Below, in pieces: positions 5,890-5,895 of a DNA stretch of 5,895 nt. The stretch is from an uncultured Bacillota bacterium (GTDB lineage: Bacteria > Bacillota_I > Bacilli_A > RFN20 > CAG-449), in NCBI GenBank assembly GCA_902493275.1, contig CABUOQ010000046.1, positions 1-5,895 on the forward strand, read 5' to 3'. The notes beneath the pieces are model-generated. The model was not told where the DNA came from, searched no databases, and saw only the letters and a program-made list of their open reading frames with translations. Position numbers and translations under genes: made by a program. The stretch's first letter is position 1. Each line of letters opens with the position of its first letter.

Positions 5890-5895
5890 TATAAT

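Larger units (their letters stand above)
5758..5895 (+). promoter_or_regulatory. A-rich intergenic region and leader of the next gene
   Basis: No credible coding sequence is seen here. After an imperfect inverted repeat (5764-5789) there is an A-rich stretch (about 5802-5826) of the kind found upstream of strong promoters. A possible -10 box TATAAG sits at 5848-5853, but no good -35 hexamer is correctly spaced from it; AATTAG at 5825-5830 is poor. A short AAAAAG-ACT-CTTTTT hairpin (5858-5872) would fall in the leader. A separate promoter for the downstream gene is likely from the layout (terminator, then A-rich DNA, then ribosome binding site), but its exact position is uncertain. Confidence 0.35.

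Overview
The window is AT-rich (about 30% G+C by eye) and holds one compact, all-plus-strand operon of five housekeeping genes. In order these are pheS, pheT, a HAD-superfamily phosphatase-like gene, thyX and a DUF177/YceD-family gene. The organism looks like a low-G+C Bacillota or Mollicutes-related bacterium (class Bacilli in the broad sense). PheS carries the Cys-x2-Cys-x4-Cys-x2-Cys element, which I know from Bacilli-type PheS. All six tryptophans in the five proteins are encoded by TGG, and no gene contains an in-frame TGA. A standard bacterial code is therefore favoured over the Mycoplasma TGA=Trp code. The exact lineage cannot be fixed from this window.

Layout: positions 1-117 are T/C-rich and appear non-coding. 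They may hold remains of one or two terminators for a gene lying upstream. A strong sigma-A-type promoter (TTGACA, 17 bases, GATAAT) lies at 118-146. Its spacer is filled by a perfect 20-bp palindrome (122-141), the most striking non-coding signal here. The predicted transcript has a leader of only about 17-20 bases, too short for the T-box riboswitch that commonly controls pheST in Bacillota. From 171 to 5698 there is almost no non-coding DNA: pheS and pheT are 4 bases apart, pheT and the HAD gene overlap by 4, and the HAD-thyX and thyX-DUF177 pairs each overlap by 14. An A/T-dominated hairpin with a T-tract (5725-5757) probably ends the operon. The rest, to 5895, is an A-rich intergenic region ending in a good ribosome binding site for a gene starting at or just beyond the right edge. 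rpmF (ribosomal protein L32) is the expected neighbour of a DUF177 gene, but it is not visible.

Functionally, PheS and PheT form the alpha2-beta2 phenylalanyl-tRNA synthetase. ThyX makes dTMP with a flavin cofactor. The DUF177 protein is tied to large-ribosomal-subunit/23S rRNA metabolism. The HAD protein is a small-molecule phosphatase of unknown substrate. The operon thus links translation capacity with thymidylate supply, probably through shared growth-linked expression rather than a dedicated pathway. I see no mobile element, CRISPR array, tRNA or rRNA gene, or defence or secondary-metabolism system, and no convincing undescribed system. The points worth a second look are the promoter palindrome, the missing T-box, altered residues in the PheT editing domain, the large ThyX insertion and the unusual gene linkage.
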